Origin: Tropheryma whipplei str. Twist
Lineage (GTDB): Bacteria > Actinomycetota > Actinomycetes > Actinomycetales > Microbacteriaceae
Reading direction: 5' to 3'
Assembly (NCBI RefSeq): GCF_000007485.1
Contig: NC_004572.3
Coordinates: forward strand, 62,001-126,000
DNA: 64,000 nt
The notes beneath the pieces were generated by a model, which was not told the DNA's origin, made no database searches, and worked only from the letters and a program-made list of their open reading frames with translations. Shown here one piece after another: positions 1 through 8,559 of the stretch; positions within the stretch are counted from its first letter, which is position 1, and each line of letters begins with the position of its first letter. The position numbers and the translations under genes were made by a program.

Positions 1-74
1 TAGCGGGAACGGGATTCGAACCCGTGACCCCACGATTATGAGCCGTGTGCTCTAACCAACTGAGCTATCCCGCC
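1..74 (-). tRNA. tRNA-Met (anticodon CAT)
   Basis: The minus strand folds as a complete cloverleaf. The acceptor stem starts GGCGGGA and is closed by TCCCGCT with discriminator A. The T arm contains GGTTCGAATCC and the 7-nt anticodon loop reads CTCATAA. The first acceptor pair is a G-T wobble rather than the C-A mismatch of bacterial initiators, so this is probably the elongator tRNA-Met. The CCA end would lie outside the window. It sits 18 bp from tRNA-Thr on the same strand, so the two are probably co-transcribed. Confidence 0.95.
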
Positions 75-92
75 ATATGAGTGATCAAAAAG

Positions 93-164
93 AGCCCCGG
101 GTCAGGATTGAACTGACGACCCCTTCCTTACCATGGAAGTGCTCTGCCACTGAGCTACCGGGGC
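93..164 (-). tRNA. tRNA-Thr (anticodon GGT)
   Basis: On the minus strand the acceptor stem GCCCCGG pairs with CCGGGGC and the discriminator is T. The anticodon stem CTTCC/GGAAG encloses ATGGTAA, giving anticodon GGT. It is 72 nt long and CCA is not encoded. It lies directly upstream of tRNA-Met in the same direction, an arrangement seen in other actinobacteria. Confidence 0.95.
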
Positions 165-276
165 GCAAACAATCCCAACGGCTAGAATAAAATATGTACC
201 GCAAGGGCAAGAATACCAGGTTTTGTTCAACCAACCGGGGTTGCTCTTTAGGATATTTGTTTTATTACGGACATGC

Positions 277-570
277 ATGGGCTTATCTAGGAAAAACGCG
301 CAGAGCGCAGAAAAACTTTTCAAATGCCTTGCATCCGCGTCAAGACTCAAGATACTGTTCGTTTTGCTTGAATCTGAGAAGTCAGTGGGTGACATAACTG
401 TGGATTGTGATATGAGTCAGCCCCTTGTCTCTCAGCATTTGCGCCATCTTAGGGATAATAACTTGGTTTATACAAAAAGACACGGAAAGCAAGTTTATTA
501 TTCGATAGCAGATGAGCATATAAAACATGTTGTTGCTGATTGCATACAGCATGTTCAGCACGAAACATAA
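277..570 (+). CDS. ArsR/SmtB-family transcriptional regulator
   Basis: A small winged helix-turn-helix repressor of the ArsR/SmtB type, a family that senses metals or other ligands and binds DNA as a dimer. The core begins AEKLFKCLASASRLKILFVL and continues through the recognition helix DMSQPLVSQHLRHLRDNNLV and the wing KRHGKQVYYSIAD. With the ATG at 277 the protein has 97 residues, typical of the family. An upstream TTG at 223 would add 18 hydrophobic residues outside the domain and is less likely. I see no clear CxC metal box, so the ligand cannot be assigned. No transporter gene is adjacent. It lies opposite to the flanking tRNA genes, and a strong hairpin follows it at 594-620. Confidence 0.85.
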   Translation: MGLSRKNAQSAEKLFKCLASASRLKILFVLLESEKSVGDITVDCDMSQPLVSQHLRHLRDNNLVYTKRHGKQVYYSIADEHIKHVVADCIQHVQHET

Positions 571-593
571 GTCTGTTTACAGTAACTTTCTGA

Positions 594-620
594 CCACCCA
601 AGGTGTCTCACCCCGGGTGG
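594..620 (+). terminator. Hairpin downstream of the ArsR gene
   Basis: CCACCC (594-599) pairs with GGGTGG (615-620). Inside this, GGTG (602-605) pairs with CACC (609-612) around a TCT loop. It begins 24 bp after the stop codon of the ArsR gene, so it may end that transcript. No T-run follows, so an operator or a Rho-assisted terminator are alternatives. Confidence 0.4.
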
Positions 621-732
621 ATTGCATAGCTGTCTTGAATACACATCAGGGCAGCTGGTGGTACTAGACATTAGGCGGTGTTTTAGGCTACAACATAGCT
701 GTCGTTTAAATCGAAAAAGCGGCTATGCCCAG

Positions 733-815
733 TGGCGAGTGAGGGATTCGAACCCCCGAAGTCGAATGACAGCTGATTTACAGTCAGATCCCTTTGGCCA
801 CTTGGGTAACTCGCC
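733..815 (-). tRNA. tRNA-Tyr (anticodon GTA)
   Basis: On the minus strand the acceptor stem GGCGAGT pairs with ACTCGCC and the discriminator is A. The anticodon loop reads CTGTAAA, giving GTA. At 83 nt it carries a long variable arm, as bacterial tRNA-Tyr does. It lies downstream of lysS on the same strand, 50 bp from its stop. Confidence 0.95.
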
Positions 816-865
816 AAAGACATTCGGCCAGGTCCTACGACGTCCGACCGAATGACTCAAAAATG

Positions 866-2503
866 CTAGCATGTCTCACAGCTGCAAAGCAGTGCTCGTG
901 TACTCTGTTTTCCTATTGCCATCAGTAAGGTTGGAAGCCTCGGACCCTTGTCCTGACCTATAACCAACTGGTATATCGTCCTAAAGAACTCTTTCTGTAA
1001 ATTTTTTACCTCTTGACTTACGTCTTTTGAGGACTGATCTATACCCAAGACGACTTTGGGCACTCCGTAGGCGAGTGTCGTAAGCTTCTCGATAGACCAA
1101 TTCTTATCTAAGCCATCAATGAAGATGCGCAGCATTTCCCTCACATTGGGCGCTGCGGTATGCAAAACTTGCTTGTTTGGAGTTTGCAGAACATGTATTG
1201 GGTTTGAGAATTTTTTACTATAGATCCTTGCGCAGCTCAATCTTGGCTCGAGTTGCGCAAGGGACCTAATATCAGGGCGTAAGTTTTTCACCATCCTTAG
1301 CAGTTGGGAATCATCACTTGCCGATATGTCGATCAGCGAAACCAGTGTTCTGAAAGAAATGAGAATCTCCGGTGCATTGAATCTTTTATTGGTTGTTGAC
1401 ATTGCGCGGGTATAAGAGGATGCCAATTCACACCCCGTAAGATCATTCGGTAGACTGTCCCATTCGTCATATAGTCTTTGTAGGCTCTGGTCAAACCCGA
1501 CCGTGAATGATTGGTTGGGTTTTCTGCGGGCATACATCCACCGCAGAAGGGTTGGCTCCATAACCGATAGCGCATCATTGGGGGTTAGAACATTACCCGT
1601 TGAGCTAGACATTTTTGCGTGCCCCTGAACTCCAACGAAGGAGTACATTACGGTCAAAGGAGGGGTCCAATTAAATATTTGATTTGCAATATCACTACTG
1701 GCTGATAGCGATGCCGATCCTGGCGAACAGTGATCAACACCTCCAGGTTCGAAATCAACTGATTCGTACATCCACCGCATAGGCCAGTCAACTTTCCAGG
1801 GAAGTTTTCCGTTGTTGAATTCCCCTATGCCAATGGTTTCAGAATGCCCGCATTTGCAAGAATATGAGAGCTCACTCCCCGCAAAATCCTCTATTTGTGT
1901 CAGATCTTTTTTACAACGTGTGCAATATACAACATAGGGGTAATACTCTCGAGGTGACTCGGCAGGTTGGGTCTTCTTGCTCTGGTATTTGCCAATTATG
2001 TTCTGAATCTCATGCCGCTTTTCGAGCGCGAGCAGAATATTGTGTGTATACGCACCCGAACGATACATTTGACTCTGGCTTATATGCCTTACCTTTATTC
2101 CGAGAATTTCCATTGTTTTCTCAAAATCTCCCCGAAAATGCTCCGACCAGCTGTTTTTTTTGCTTCCTGCCGGAGGCGGGACATCACACAGTGGCATCCC
2201 GATATATTGTTCGTAGCCTTTGTCGATATTTGCTGGTACTTTTCTCAGACGATCGAAGTCATCCCAAGACAGTATGTGTTCGCAATCAAAACCCCTCGAG
2301 CTTATTTCGTCGGCAATAAAATGTCCGGTTATCACCTCCCTGAGGTTACCCAAATGGATTTGCCCTGATGGGCTGATTCCAGACGCTACAACAATTTTTT
2401 TATCCCCTTTACGCTCTTGTATAACCTGCTCGGCAAGTTTTGAAACCCAGTCTTGCTTTCCATATTTTTCGGGACTTGCAGCGTCAATTCTTGATGCCGT
2501 CAT
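866..2503 (-). CDS. lysS: Lysyl-tRNA synthetase, class I
   Basis: Charges tRNA-Lys with lysine in the cytoplasm. The protein is the class I (archaeal-type) enzyme, not the class II form usual in actinobacteria. It has a Rossmann-fold HIGH box as HLGN within ASGISPSGQIHLGNLREVI near residue 50, a KMSKS loop as KMSSSTGN near residue 300, and a Zn-binding pair CTRC/CKC near residues 195-220. Its 545 residues are normal for class I LysRS. The ATG at 2503 leaves a usual N-terminus. It is divergent from panC across an 88-bp gap with a 14-bp palindrome. Where most actinobacteria have class II lysS beside lsr2-clpC, this genome has a class I gene nearby, so displacement is likely. Confidence 0.95.
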   Translation of the reverse strand: MTASRIDAASPEKYGKQDWVSKLAEQVIQERKGDKKIVVASGISPSGQIHLGNLREVITGHFIADEISSRGFDCEHILSWDDFDRLRKVPANIDKGYEQYIGMPLCDVPPPAGSKKNSWSEHFRGDFEKTMEILGIKVRHISQSQMYRSGAYTHNILLALEKRHEIQNIIGKYQSKKTQPAESPREYYPYVVYCTRCKKDLTQIEDFAGSELSYSCKCGHSETIGIGEFNNGKLPWKVDWPMRWMYESVDFEPGGVDHCSPGSASLSASSDIANQIFNWTPPLTVMYSFVGVQGHAKMSSSTGNVLTPNDALSVMEPTLLRWMYARRKPNQSFTVGFDQSLQRLYDEWDSLPNDLTGCELASSYTRAMSTTNKRFNAPEILISFRTLVSLIDISASDDSQLLRMVKNLRPDIRSLAQLEPRLSCARIYSKKFSNPIHVLQTPNKQVLHTAAPNVREMLRIFIDGLDKNWSIEKLTTLAYGVPKVVLGIDQSSKDVSQEVKNLQKEFFRTIYQLVIGQDKGPRLPTLLMAIGKQSTRALLCSCETC

Positions 2504-2554
2504 GCGTTTACTCTAAAAAATAAAAACAAACTGTATGCTCTCAAGTTGGAATAG

Positions 2555-2568
2555 GGCTAAATTTAGCC
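2555..2568. promoter_or_regulatory. Perfect 14-bp palindrome between lysS and panC
   Basis: GGCTAAATTTAGCC is its own reverse complement. It extends by one G-T and one A-T pair on each side (2553-2570). It lies midway in the only shared control region of two divergent genes, which suits an operator or a hairpin in the lysS leader. Function is unknown. Confidence 0.4.
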
Positions 2569-2576
2569 TTCGTAAC

Positions 2577-2582
2577 TAGACT
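2577..2582 (+). promoter_or_regulatory. Possible -10 box of panC
   Basis: TAGACT fits the actinobacterial TAnnnT -10 pattern and ends 9 bp before the panC ATG. If used, transcription would start at or within a few bases of the ATG, giving a leaderless mRNA. No Shine-Dalgarno sequence is visible before this start, in agreement. Confidence 0.35.
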
Positions 2583-2591
2583 TAGCTTACA

Positions 2592-3458
2592 ATGAATCTC
2601 AAATTGGCTTCTTCTCCGCATGAGCTACGGACATGCTTGGCCGGCAGGGCATTTGTGCTGGTCCCCACCATGGGGGCTTTGCATGAGGGACATATCTGGC
2701 TTGTGGACATGGCAAGGCGATGCAATCTCCCTGTTGTTGTATCGATTTTTGTGAACCCCCTACAATTCGATGACAGTCTTGATTTGGATACTTATCCCAG
2801 GACTCTGGAACAGGATTTAGAAAAGTTAGAGGGCAAGGCTTTTGCAGTTTATTCGCCTAGCGTCGAAACAATGTATCCAAACGGTCTCGACTCTATCCGT
2901 ATTGACCCAGGGCCAATAGGAAGAATTCTAGAAGGCGCCATTCGTCCGGGGTTCTTTGATGGGATTCTCACAATTGTTGCAAAATTATTGCTACAAACCG
3001 CACCTGAACGAGTTTTTTTTAGCAAAAAAGATGCCCAACAGGCCTTTTTAGTGAGGCGCATGGTGCGTGAACTCGCCTTTCCTGTCAGGGTTGAAGTTAC
3101 AGGATTTCTACGTGATAAATTTTCCCTGCCTTATTCCTCACGTAATCGTAAGTTAGGGGTAGATGCGAGAGAAAAGGCTCAAAGATTATCCCAAGGATTA
3201 CTCTCTGTTGTAAATAATGGTCCGCTTACTGTGCGGGATTGTATCGACAAAATAACAGATCTAGCAAATTCAATTGGTGTCGATTTGGGCTATGCGCAGA
3301 TTCTGGATGAAAATTTTTGCGAAATTGCTTCGGATAGAATGGTTACGCGGGCATTCCACTCGGAGGCCTGTATTGGGCTCAATACCCCACTTTTTCTGCT
3401 TGCTGCCCGTGTACACGGGGTTCGGGTAGTCGACAATGTTGATCTCGTAGTTGTTTAG
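2592..3458 (+). CDS. panC: Pantothenate synthetase
   Basis: Joins pantoate and beta-alanine with ATP to make pantothenate, the precursor of coenzyme A. The ATP-binding start is VLVPTMGALHEGH with the HxxH nucleotide motif. It is followed by SIFVNPLQF, the KDAQQ segment (KKDAQQAFLVRRMV) and the YSSRNRKL motif of the family. The 288 residues match the family length. panB and panD are not next to it. Downstream lie a small membrane protein and cardiolipin synthase on the same strand, 36 bp on, possibly one transcript. Confidence 0.95.
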   Translation: MNLKLASSPHELRTCLAGRAFVLVPTMGALHEGHIWLVDMARRCNLPVVVSIFVNPLQFDDSLDLDTYPRTLEQDLEKLEGKAFAVYSPSVETMYPNGLDSIRIDPGPIGRILEGAIRPGFFDGILTIVAKLLLQTAPERVFFSKKDAQQAFLVRRMVRELAFPVRVEVTGFLRDKFSLPYSSRNRKLGVDAREKAQRLSQGLLSVVNNGPLTVRDCIDKITDLANSIGVDLGYAQILDENFCEIASDRMVTRAFHSEACIGLNTPLFLLAARVHGVRVVDNVDLVVV

Positions 3459-3494
3459 TCGGATGCCTGTCGTTGTCCATTACAGGTTGCTGTT

Positions 3495-3758
3495 TTGGGG
3501 GTTTGCATCTTGGGTTGGAACGGTTGGGCTGCCTTGCTTCCATCTATCTGCCTTGCGCTGCTCTTTTGGCTTGTTATGCACTTCATACTCGGCCTGGATC
3601 GTAAAGAAAGGGAGGCGCATTTCAAGGCTCTTGGGCGCAAGTCTCCTGATATTCCCACACCTGAGACATTAAGCCCTGAGACATTAGGCACCGACTCAGC
3701 CGATAAGCGATCTCGCGGAGATTCACAACAGGGCACCTTGCCACCCGGTGGGTCGTGA
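3495..3758 (+). CDS. Small single-pass membrane protein upstream of cls
   Basis: An 87-residue protein of unknown function. Residues about 9-32 form one hydrophobic helix (WAALLPSICLALLFWLVMHF). A charged stretch and a Pro/Thr/Ser-rich tail follow, containing the near repeat LSPETLGT. The start is TTG at 3495, the first in-frame start after panC. The stop overlaps the cls start as GTGA, so translation of the two is coupled. I know no named family for it. The overlap and the membrane segment suggest a partner or regulator of cardiolipin synthase, which is inference only. Confidence 0.6.
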   Translation: MGVCILGWNGWAALLPSICLALLFWLVMHFILGLDRKEREAHFKALGRKSPDIPTPETLSPETLGTDSADKRSRGDSQQGTLPPGGS

Positions 3759-5251
3759 AGCCCTATTTGTTTATATTGGCGGCCCTGCTATTGGCCGACC
3801 TTGTCATCCGTATTGGCTGCCTTTTTGTTGTTCCTCGCAATAGACGTCCTAATTCTGCCAACGCCTGGCTTCTCACAATATTCTTTCTGCCGTTTATTGG
3901 ATGGTTTCTTTTTTTGATAATAGGCAGCTACAAGCTCCCAAAATCAAGAAGAGAAAAACAGGCTCTTATAAACCAGCTTGTTGCAAATGCACTGTCAGAT
4001 CATGCAGTATTGGACAATGTAGATCTGCAATGGCTACCATCTCTGGTAAAACTAAACAGAAATCTTGGATCTATGCCGATGGTTGCGGGAACTCGTGTAC
4101 ATATTCTTACTGATACAAGTGTGATTATGGAGCAGATGGTATCTGCCATTGATTCAGCTAAAAGCAGTGTACACGTTGAGTTCTACATCTTTTCGCTGGA
4201 TGAATTTACGCAGGGCTTTTTCACAAGCCTTGAAAATGCGACCGCCCGCGGGGTAAAGGTTCGGGTTTTATATGATCACATCGCAACTTTGCGCGTCCCT
4301 GGATATCTGAATATGAAGTCTCGCCTTAAGCGCAATGGGATTGAATTTTATCCGATGCTTCCGATTCAGCCCTTCAAGTTGAAATATCAGAGGCCTGACC
4401 TGCGCAATCATCGAAAATTGCTTGTAATTGATGATGCAATTGCATTTGTTGGATCGCTAAACATTATTGATCCTTTTTATAACACGAGGGGTCGCAAGAA
4501 AATGTTTTGGCAAGATGCGATGCTGCGCCTTGAAGGACCCGTTATAAGCGGGATAAGCGCGGTTTTTGTCTCTGATTGGTACGCAGAAACAGGCCAGCTC
4601 CTGAGAGACTACAGAATTGTAAAAACTTCATCCGGCGATTCCTTCACAGAAAACCGCACACAATCAAACAGTGTTGATAGGAGTTGCCCGAGTACAAATA
4701 ACGTTTTATGTCAAGTAGTTCCTTCTGGTCCTGGATTTGAGGGGGAAAATAACCTCCAATTGTTTCTAATGCTCCTTTATGCATCGCAAAAACGGGTTGC
4801 AATTACATCACCGTACTTCGTGCCGGACGAGGCAATGACTTTAGCAATCGCGTCGGCGACTAAAAGGGGGGTTAGTGTCGAACTGTTTTTATCTGAAAAC
4901 CATGACCAAAAAATTGTTTACCACGCTCAGTGTTCGTACTACGAACAGCTATTGAGAAGCGGCGTAAAGATTTGGCTATACCGTGCACCAAATTTCTTAC
5001 ACAGCAAATATGTAACTGTTGATGATGATGTTGCCGTTTTTGGATCAAGCAATTTTGATATGCGCTCTTTCAATCTGAATATGGAAATGTCACTGTTGCT
5101 CTACAGCAAGGAATTTGTTGCAAAACTGCAGGCGGTTGAACAGGAAAACCGAGCAAATAGCTCCCTGCTCACCCTCGATGAATGGATGCACCGCGGGAAA
5201 ATGGACCGCTTGAAAGATAATCTAGCTAGACTTACATCCGCCCTGCAATAG
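3755..5251 (+). CDS. cls: Cardiolipin synthase (phospholipase D family)
   Basis: Makes cardiolipin from phosphatidylglycerol-type lipids at the membrane. Two N-terminal transmembrane helices (residues about 3-22 and 36-56, the PLDc_N region) precede two PLD domains. Each carries an HxKxxxxD motif: HRKLLVIDDAIAFVGSLN near residue 220 and HSKYVTVDDDVAVFGSSNFD near residue 415. At 498 residues it has the usual length. The GTG start at 3755 overlaps the preceding stop by 4 bp. A linker of about 30 Ser/Thr/Asn-rich residues (near 290-320) lies between the two catalytic domains. Confidence 0.93.
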   Translation: MKPYLFILAALLLADLVIRIGCLFVVPRNRRPNSANAWLLTIFFLPFIGWFLFLIIGSYKLPKSRREKQALINQLVANALSDHAVLDNVDLQWLPSLVKLNRNLGSMPMVAGTRVHILTDTSVIMEQMVSAIDSAKSSVHVEFYIFSLDEFTQGFFTSLENATARGVKVRVLYDHIATLRVPGYLNMKSRLKRNGIEFYPMLPIQPFKLKYQRPDLRNHRKLLVIDDAIAFVGSLNIIDPFYNTRGRKKMFWQDAMLRLEGPVISGISAVFVSDWYAETGQLLRDYRIVKTSSGDSFTENRTQSNSVDRSCPSTNNVLCQVVPSGPGFEGENNLQLFLMLLYASQKRVAITSPYFVPDEAMTLAIASATKRGVSVELFLSENHDQKIVYHAQCSYYEQLLRSGVKIWLYRAPNFLHSKYVTVDDDVAVFGSSNFDMRSFNLNMEMSLLLYSKEFVAKLQAVEQENRANSSLLTLDEWMHRGKMDRLKDNLARLTSALQ

Positions 5252-5314
5252 GCACTTATTGAAGAAAAATTTAGGATTCACTCTCGCTGTTTTCTAGTAT
5301 CCTTGGGTGAGGAT

Positions 5315-7825
5315 ATGTTTGAAAGGTTTACAGATAAAGCCCGCCGGGTTATAGTACTGGCGCAGGAGGAAGCGCGCACGCTTAGCCACAATTACATTGG
5401 CACCGAGCATGTTCTTCTTGGCCTTATTAGCGAGGGTGATGGTATTGCCGCCCAGGCGCTTGAGAGTCTTGATATTACCCTTGAGCGTGCGCGCGAGGGC
5501 GTGGCGGAACTAATAGGTCGGGGTCAGAACGCAACATCCGGGCATATCCCGTTTACGCCTCGTGCGAAAAAGGTTCTAGAGCTTTCGCTCCGCGAGGCTC
5601 TTCAGCTTGGTCACAATTACATTGGCACTGAGCATATACTCCTTGGGATTCTTCATGAGGGTGAGGGTATCGCTGCACAGGTACTGGTGAATATGGGGGC
5701 TGAACTGCCTGCAATTCAGCAGAGGGTTATGCACCTTTTAGAAGATGGAAGAGAACAAGAGCCCGTTTCGGTTGGCCCATCTGAGTCAGGAAAAATTTCA
5801 GGCAGTCAGATACTTGATCAATTCGGGCGACACCTCACGCGTGCCGCGAAAGAGGGCAAGCTGGACCCAGTTATTGGCCGTGAGAAGGAAATAGAGCGCG
5901 TGATGCAGGTGCTCTCGCGCAGAACGAAGAATAACCCAATCCTAATCGGTGAGCCCGGTGTTGGAAAAACTGCTGTCGTCGAGGCTTTGGCTCAAGCGAT
6001 AGTCAATGGTGATGTTCCGGTCAATTTGCGCAACAAGCAAGTGTACTCGCTTGATTTGGGTTCTCTTATCGCTGGTAGCAGGTACAGGGGTGATTTTGAG
6101 GAACGCCTCAAGAAGGTTACGAAGGAAATACGTTCACGAGGGGACATTATCGTTTTTATAGATGAGATCCATTCCCTTGTTGGGGCCGGGTCTGCTGAGG
6201 GTGCTATCGATGCAGCAACTATCCTGAAACCCCTTCTGGCCCGTGGTGAGCTTCAAACAATTGGCGCAACAACCCTTGATGAGTATCGCAAGAATATTGA
6301 AAAGGATTCTGCTCTGGAAAGGCGCTTCCAGCCCGTCAACGTGTCAGAGCCCAGCATACCAATGTGTATCCAGATACTGAAAGGGTTGCGTGATCGCTAT
6401 GAGGCCCATCATAAGGTGAAAATCACCGATGAGGCAATTTATGCTGCAGTTACCCTTTCGAGTCGTTATATAAATGATAGGTTTTTACCAGACAAAGCCA
6501 TAGACTTGATTGATGAGGCCGGCGCCAGGCTGAGACTGTCTGTTTTGTCTAATCCGAGCCAACTGCGCGCTGTCGAGAAAAAAATTCTCGCTGTTGTTGC
6601 CAGGAAAGACAAGGCGGTTGAAAAACAGGATTTCGATAAAGTTGGCGAGCTAAAACGGAAAGAAAAGGCCCTAAGAGCTGAGTTACGGAAGATAAAGCGT
6701 GACTATGAGAATGGCAATATTGCAAGTGCCGGCACTGTAGATGAGGGCTTGATCGCTGAAGTGCTTGCGTCAGCGACTGGGGTTCCCGTTTTTCGACTAA
6801 CCGAAGACGAGTCCGTGCGTCTGATGATGATGGAAAGAAGTTTGCATCAGCGTGTGATTGGTCAGGACGAGGCGATTTCGTCTCTGTCAAGGGCGATGCG
6901 CCGAACGCGCGCTGGATTGAAGGATCCAAACCGACCTTCCGGATCGTTTATTTTTGCCGGCCCGACCGGTGTCGGAAAAACCGAGCTGGCCAAGGCTCTT
7001 GCCGAGTTTCTGTTTGATAATGAAGACGCCCTTGTAAGTCTTGACATGTCAGAGTACGGAGAGCGGCACACTGTATCCAGGCTTTTTGGAGCCCCGCCCG
7101 GATTTGTTGGTTTCGAAGAAGGCGGACAACTGACAGAGAAAATACGCCGCAAGCCCTTTAGCGTTGTTTTATTTGATGAAATTGAAAAAGCCCATCCGGA
7201 TGTTTTTAACTCGCTTTTGCAGATTTTGGAAGAAGGTCGTCTGAGTGACGCCCAGGGCCGTATGGTTGATTTTAGAAATACGATAATTGTTATGACAACT
7301 AACCTTGGCAGTCGCGATATAGCATCAGGCCCTGTCGGGTTTCAGTCGGGTGATGGTAGTTTTTTGGCCTATGAGGCTATGAAGGCCAAGGTTAATGAGG
7401 AACTGAGGCGCAGTTTAAAGCCGGAGTTTCTCAATCGTATTGATGAAGTTATAGTTTTCCCGCCCCTCAATAGAGACGAGCTTCTGCAAATACTGAAGAT
7501 TTTTATCAAAAAGCTCGATGACCGTTTGCGCGATAGGACCATGCGTCTTTCTGTGACAGATGCTGCCCTAGAACAGTTGGTGCAAATTGGCTACGAACCC
7601 ACCATGGGAGCAAGGCCCTTGCGCCGAGCGGTTCAGCGCGAGGTTGAGGATAGGATTTCTGAAAAGATTCTGCTGGGCGAGATAAAGCCAAATCAAGAGA
7701 TAGAAATGGACTTTGTGAATGATAATTTCACGATTGTATCAAGGGATATGGATTACCCCCTATCTCCTCTTGTGCCGTCAGTGACAACGGGTCTCGTTAC
7801 TCCGGATCTTGCAAGTCACGTCTAG
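5315..7825 (+). CDS. clpC: ClpC, AAA+ unfoldase of the Clp protease
   Basis: Unfolds substrates and feeds them to ClpP. In order: two N-terminal Clp-N repeats (to about residue 145), a first AAA domain with Walker A GEPGVGKT and Walker B VFIDEIH, a UVR-like middle segment (about residues 415-455), a second AAA domain with GPTGVGKT and [11 protein letters not shown], and the C-terminal ClpB-D2 domain. I prefer the ATG at 5315 ([11 protein letters not shown], 836 aa), the canonical ClpC start. A TTG at 5303 would add four residues. GGGTGAGG just upstream is the likely ribosome-binding site. The gene is preceded by 63 bp after cls. Confidence 0.96.
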   Translation: MFERFTDKARRVIVLAQEEARTLSHNYIGTEHVLLGLISEGDGIAAQALESLDITLERAREGVAELIGRGQNATSGHIPFTPRAKKVLELSLREALQLGHNYIGTEHILLGILHEGEGIAAQVLVNMGAELPAIQQRVMHLLEDGREQEPVSVGPSESGKISGSQILDQFGRHLTRAAKEGKLDPVIGREKEIERVMQVLSRRTKNNPILIGEPGVGKTAVVEALAQAIVNGDVPVNLRNKQVYSLDLGSLIAGSRYRGDFEERLKKVTKEIRSRGDIIVFIDEIHSLVGAGSAEGAIDAATILKPLLARGELQTIGATTLDEYRKNIEKDSALERRFQPVNVSEPSIPMCIQILKGLRDRYEAHHKVKITDEAIYAAVTLSSRYINDRFLPDKAIDLIDEAGARLRLSVLSNPSQLRAVEKKILAVVARKDKAVEKQDFDKVGELKRKEKALRAELRKIKRDYENGNIASAGTVDEGLIAEVLASATGVPVFRLTEDESVRLMMMERSLHQRVIGQDEAISSLSRAMRRTRAGLKDPNRPSGSFIFAGPTGVGKTELAKALAEFLFDNEDALVSLDMSEYGERHTVSRLFGAPPGFVGFEEGGQLTEKIRRKPFSVVLFDEIEKAHPDVFNSLLQILEEGRLSDAQGRMVDFRNTIIVMTTNLGSRDIASGPVGFQSGDGSFLAYEAMKAKVNEELRRSLKPEFLNRIDEVIVFPPLNRDELLQILKIFIKKLDDRLRDRTMRLSVTDAALEQLVQIGYEPTMGARPLRRAVQREVEDRISEKILLGEIKPNQEIEMDFVNDNFTIVSRDMDYPLSPLVPSVTTGLVTPDLASHV

Positions 7826-7965
7826 TTTCTGACATAATGCTCGCGATTTTTTGCGATGATCTGTTTTTCTTTAGAGCGCCTCGCGTGAAAAGCCTCACCG
7901 CGATGCTTCTTGCCGCAATACTTTCGGCACCCAACTTGCGCTAGTTTTCTAGATGCTGCCTGTTT
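7822..7965 (-). pseudogene. Start-less basic reading frame, possible gene relic
   Basis: Between a stop at 7966-7968 and one at 7822-7824 the minus strand reads 47 protein-like codons rich in Lys, Arg and His. They include a C-x3-C pair (GCRKYCGKKHRG) and the ending NREHYVRN. There is no ATG, GTG or TTG in the frame, and its stop overlaps the clpC stop in a shared CTAG. It follows the PLDc_N gene on the same strand. It could be the remnant of a small basic protein, or chance. Confidence 0.25.
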
Positions 7966-8002
7966 CTAGATACTTCCCGAATGACTTCTGCATCAGCCCT
8001 AT

Positions 8003-8227
8003 TCAGGAACCGCCCTCGCCATGCTCTGGTTTTGAGAATACCTTACCCCAACCCCTCCCGATTGTCAGCCACAACAAAGCACCAACGAAGGGAACTAACA
8101 GCACTGTTACAAGCCAAAGTGATCTTGATAAAACCTGTATCTTTTCACGTTCCCGCAGCACACAGTCAACAAAGGCTAGCAAACTTATGCAAGCATCAGA
8201 AAGTATAATTAGGACCAGGAGACCCAC
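8003..8227 (-). CDS. PLDc_N-domain two-helix membrane protein
   Basis: A 74-residue protein with two transmembrane helices (about residues 3-22 and 36-57) separated by the short charged loop LREREKIQ. It ends in a soluble tail KVFSKPEHGEGGS. The pattern, including LVPFVGALLWLTIGRGW, matches the PLDc_N (cardiolipin-synthase N-terminal-like) family of stand-alone actinobacterial membrane proteins. These often lie in menaquinone clusters, as here. The GTG start at 8227 abuts the divergent plus-strand frame, so a shared promoter is expected within about 60 bp. The molecular role of the family is unknown. Confidence 0.8.
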   Translation of the reverse strand: MGLLVLIILSDACISLLAFVDCVLREREKIQVLSRSLWLVTVLLVPFVGALLWLTIGRGWGKVFSKPEHGEGGS

Positions 8228-8287
8228 GTGTTAAATGTTAGAACATCGAGCCATAAGTCGTCGCATATTCCTGTGAAGCTTTCAAAA

Positions 8288-8524
8288 ATGAGGGTAATTT
8301 TCATTTTTCTCATTCTGCGTCTTGTGGTGTTTTTTGCCCCGCTCTTTGTGCTCCTGTATCTTGGGATGCATCCGTTGTACTCTTTAATTGTTGCCTCTGC
8401 TGTAGGCTTGACTTCAAGCTATTTGTTTCTGACAAGACTGCGTACTCGGGCTATAGGTGACTATCTTGACTTGCGAGCGGCACATTTGAAAAAGCTGCGC
8501 GATGAGCGTGGCACACAGCCTTGA
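8288..8524 (+). CDS. DUF4229-like small membrane protein
   Basis: With the ATG at 8288 (MRVIFIFLILRLVVFF) this is a 78-residue protein. It has two transmembrane helices followed by a basic amphipathic tail (RAAHLKKLRDERG), as in the actinobacterial DUF4229 family found beside men genes. A GTG at 8228 would add 20 polar residues and leave no room for a promoter opposite the divergent neighbour, so the later start is preferred. menD begins 35 bp downstream. Function unknown. Confidence 0.75.
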   Translation: MRVIFIFLILRLVVFFAPLFVLLYLGMHPLYSLIVASAVGLTSSYLFLTRLRTRAIGDYLDLRAAHLKKLRDERGTQP

Positions 8525-8559
8525 CGCTTGTAATCGATGCGAAACACCTTGATTAGCCT

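Noticed and set aside
622-855. 77-codon plus-strand frame over tRNA-Tyr
   Set aside because: It is antisense to a complete tRNA gene and ends in lysS flanking DNA.
1864-2516. Several plus-strand frames of about 100-150 codons over lysS
   Set aside because: All are shadows of the minus-strand lysS frame with no recognisable domains.
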